Shown piece by piece: positions 62,175 through 64,000 of a stretch of 64,000 bases of DNA (the stretch's first letter is position 1; the number at the start of each line of letters is the position of its first letter). Under the pieces are notes generated by a model. The model did not search any database. It was given only the letters and a program-made list of their open reading frames with translations, and was not told the origin of the DNA. The translations under genes and the position numbers were made by a program. The stretch covers positions 62,001 through 126,000 of the forward strand of contig JAQGDQ010000121.1 of NCBI GenBank assembly GCA_030141605.1. The letters run 5' to 3'. Source of the stretch: Tubiluchus corallicola (lineage: Eukaryota > Priapulida > Priapulimorpha > Priapulimorphida > Tubiluchidae).

Positions 62175-64000
62175 CTAAAACATAAACAGGTTATATTAAT
62201 TAAAAAGAAACGCATAAGCATCAATACAGCAATAGGCAGCAGAGGAAAGCTTGTAGGGACTACAAGACAGGATAGAAATGTATGCAAAAAATGTACAACA
62301 GCCCAAAAAGCTGCAGGATATAACAACTGCAGGATGTAAAGTAACATTGCAGTTGACTAAGCTGCATCATTGAATCTAGGTAAAAAATCACAGGTAAAAA
62401 AGTCACAGGAAAAAAGGCACAGGAAAGAAACAAATATTCCTAACCCTAATCCTAACCCTAGTCAAAATTAATTGTGACTTTTTTCCTAGCCAAAATTGTG
62501 ACTTTTTCCTTCGACTTTTTTCCTGTGGCTTTATTACTGGTCATCGTATGATTGTGGGTTAAATAAAAAACAAGTATTGTAGAATAAACATTGACTTACT
62601 AGTTCATGAAAGAATAAATTTTAGATGCACAGAATTTATAACATTTAGCAGAGCTGCCATTAAAACAGATGTAATGAATATTTTCACTTCATAAGTATTT
62701 TCAAGATTTTCGCTCACTTTGTGATTGATAATATCACTTATATTTTATATTACCATTAATATTTTACCAGTTATAAGAATTAATGTGAGGCCAAAGTAAC
62801 TCAATATGAGGAATATGAAGTTTAATTATTCTACGGTAAGAAGAATTACGTAAAGATTCGCTACAGTAAAAAGAAACTCACAATGAACTATTAAAATGGA
62901 AAAACTAATGAAATTAATACTTTAAGAAGCACTTTCTAAAGGCTCCTTAGATAAAGCAGCAAGCGTATATGAGCACTAGTAAAGATTAACTCTGGTAAAA
63001 AATTAAGCAAGCATTCTTAGAAAATTAACAATAGAATTAAGTATAAAGCAAAAAACTTAAATGAGTGTTTGCAAACCAAAACCATCTATAAGACGGCATA
63101 GATAAAACTACGTTACCATGTTTCAAAGTAGAATGCACCAAAATTTTGGTGTAATGTCAATTTTTTTGTTTTTTATAAAATATATTGGACTTTTATATTC
63201 TAGCATCAAATTATCAATAAAATGTACAAAAAATACTAAAAATTTAATTTTATAACCCAGAGCCCATTTCTCTGTCTAGAAACTAGTACTGGAATTGCAA
63301 AAAACTTGTATTTTGAAACTCAGATAGTAGCTCGTGGAAGCAGTCATTTCGCTTTGGATCTTTTCTGTTGACAAGCCCAAATCTTCGCCAGGAAGAGTCA
63401 TCTACTGGATTTAAACAAAACTTCAATGTGCTCTTGCAAAGTAACCACACATTCGTACGGATGGTAAGTGTTTTATGGAGATGCGACAAAAAAGAATGGC
63501 TGACTTTAACAGCAATTTTCTCAAGATCACGTTTTTCAGTGCGCAGCATGCACCTCAACTTCTATGTGAATTATCTCAGCTTAGAAATAACGTAGAGCGA
63601 TGAGCTTGATATCAAAATGATCATCATGAAATGGAGATTCAGGGTGTGTGAATAACTAGAGAAAACTTAATTGCTGACTTATGGAGGATTTTGCTATGCA
63701 AGCACACAAATAGTTAAATTGATATAATGTGGTATTGATGGAATAAAACCACAATTAATTTAAATTTTTAAAACAAAACTAACTTAAACTGTCTTTCAAG
63801 TAAGTTTGGTTTCGAAAACTTCAACTGTGGGTTCGTCCATTATTAATAATAATCTTGAAATAAAAATTATAAATAATTTTTTAACCATACATGAAACATT
63901 TCAGAATCAAAATTAGAATAAAATAAAATAATTTTAATTCATTAGTGTTACTTCAACATGAGTGAACTAATCTAGGAAATTCTTAATTGGCCGGTCAGGT
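62175..64000. other. Right edge: probable upstream introns of the PGAP1-like gene
   Basis: Further 5' exons are expected here or beyond the window, but I could not join any. A minus-strand frame of 91 codons at 63558-63283 contains NPVDDSSWRRFGLVNRKDP and could be part of an exon. It has no recognised family or clear splice sites, so it is left uncalled. Confidence 0.35.
62381..62535. mobile_element. Foldback-like element with telomere-like core (copy 2, compact)
   Basis: The left arm repeats AATCACAGG / AGTCACAGGAAAAAA / GGCACAGGAAAG. The core is CCTAACCCTAATCCTAACCC. The right arm repeats TTGTGACTTTTTTCC and TCGACTTTTTTCCTGTGGC. The arms are complementary, so the 155-bp unit can fold on itself. 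It shares arms and core with 36400-37136. Confidence 0.65.

Noticed and set aside
63283-63558. 91-codon minus-strand frame as a PGAP1 exon
   Set aside because: No recognised similarity and no good splice sites at matching phase; left uncalled.

Overview
The window is nuclear DNA of an invertebrate metazoan. Genes are split into many short exons with GT-AG introns, intergenic and intronic DNA is strongly AT-rich, and transposon debris lies between and inside genes. The protein set (a heterotrimeric G-protein beta subunit, DRG2, PDRG1, a rhodopsin-class receptor, a mitochondrial DnaJ, MTH1/NUDT1 and a probable PGAP1) is animal-type. The proteins are close to vertebrate orthologues in length and motifs, but I cannot place the phylum. 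There is no bacterial operon structure, rRNA, CRISPR array or convincing functional tRNA gene. I assembled seven protein-coding genes exon by exon, checking reading phase across every junction.

Layout. 0.6-3.7 kb (+): 3' part of a G-beta gene; its 5' exons lie left of the window. 9.2-15.2 kb (-): complete DRG2 in 11 exons, convergent with G-beta. 16.5-21.1 kb: a transposon island with a LINE tail carrying a nested terminal-inverted-repeat element, a dead IS630/Tc1-mariner element with TA target duplication, and a second LINE remnant. 22.4-24.1 kb (+): PDRG1 in three exons. 25.0-30.9 kb (-): a complete five-exon class A GPCR of adenosine-receptor-like type, convergent with PDRG1. 31-39 kb: a gene desert with microsatellites, a hAT-like MITE, a foldback-like element and a possible decayed RZ-finger fragment. 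39.5-50.7 kb (-): complete DNAJA3 in 10 exons. 51.1-53.0 kb (+): complete NUDT1 in three coding exons, head-to-head with DNAJA3 across about 435 bp. 53-56.7 kb: repeats, including a 601-bp hAT-like MITE. 56.7-62.2 kb (-): nine or more 3' exons of a polytopic membrane protein, most likely the GPI inositol-deacylase PGAP1; its start lies upstream.

No shared pathway links these genes; the window looks like ordinary mixed housekeeping and signalling content. G-beta and the GPCR both act in G-protein signalling, DNAJA3 is mitochondrial, and NUDT1 cleans oxidised nucleotides. The shared NUDT1/DNAJA3 promoter interval is the most plausible regulatory coupling.

I did not find a clearly undescribed biological system. 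The most interesting observations are structural: a decayed partial exon duplication in G-beta, a foldback element in a G-beta intron, a TIR element inserted in the microsatellite tail of a LINE and carrying promoter/first-exon-like sequence, a LINE copy with an internal deletion, a two-copy family with telomere-like motifs, and a Gly-to-Ser change in the NUDT1 Nudix signature.
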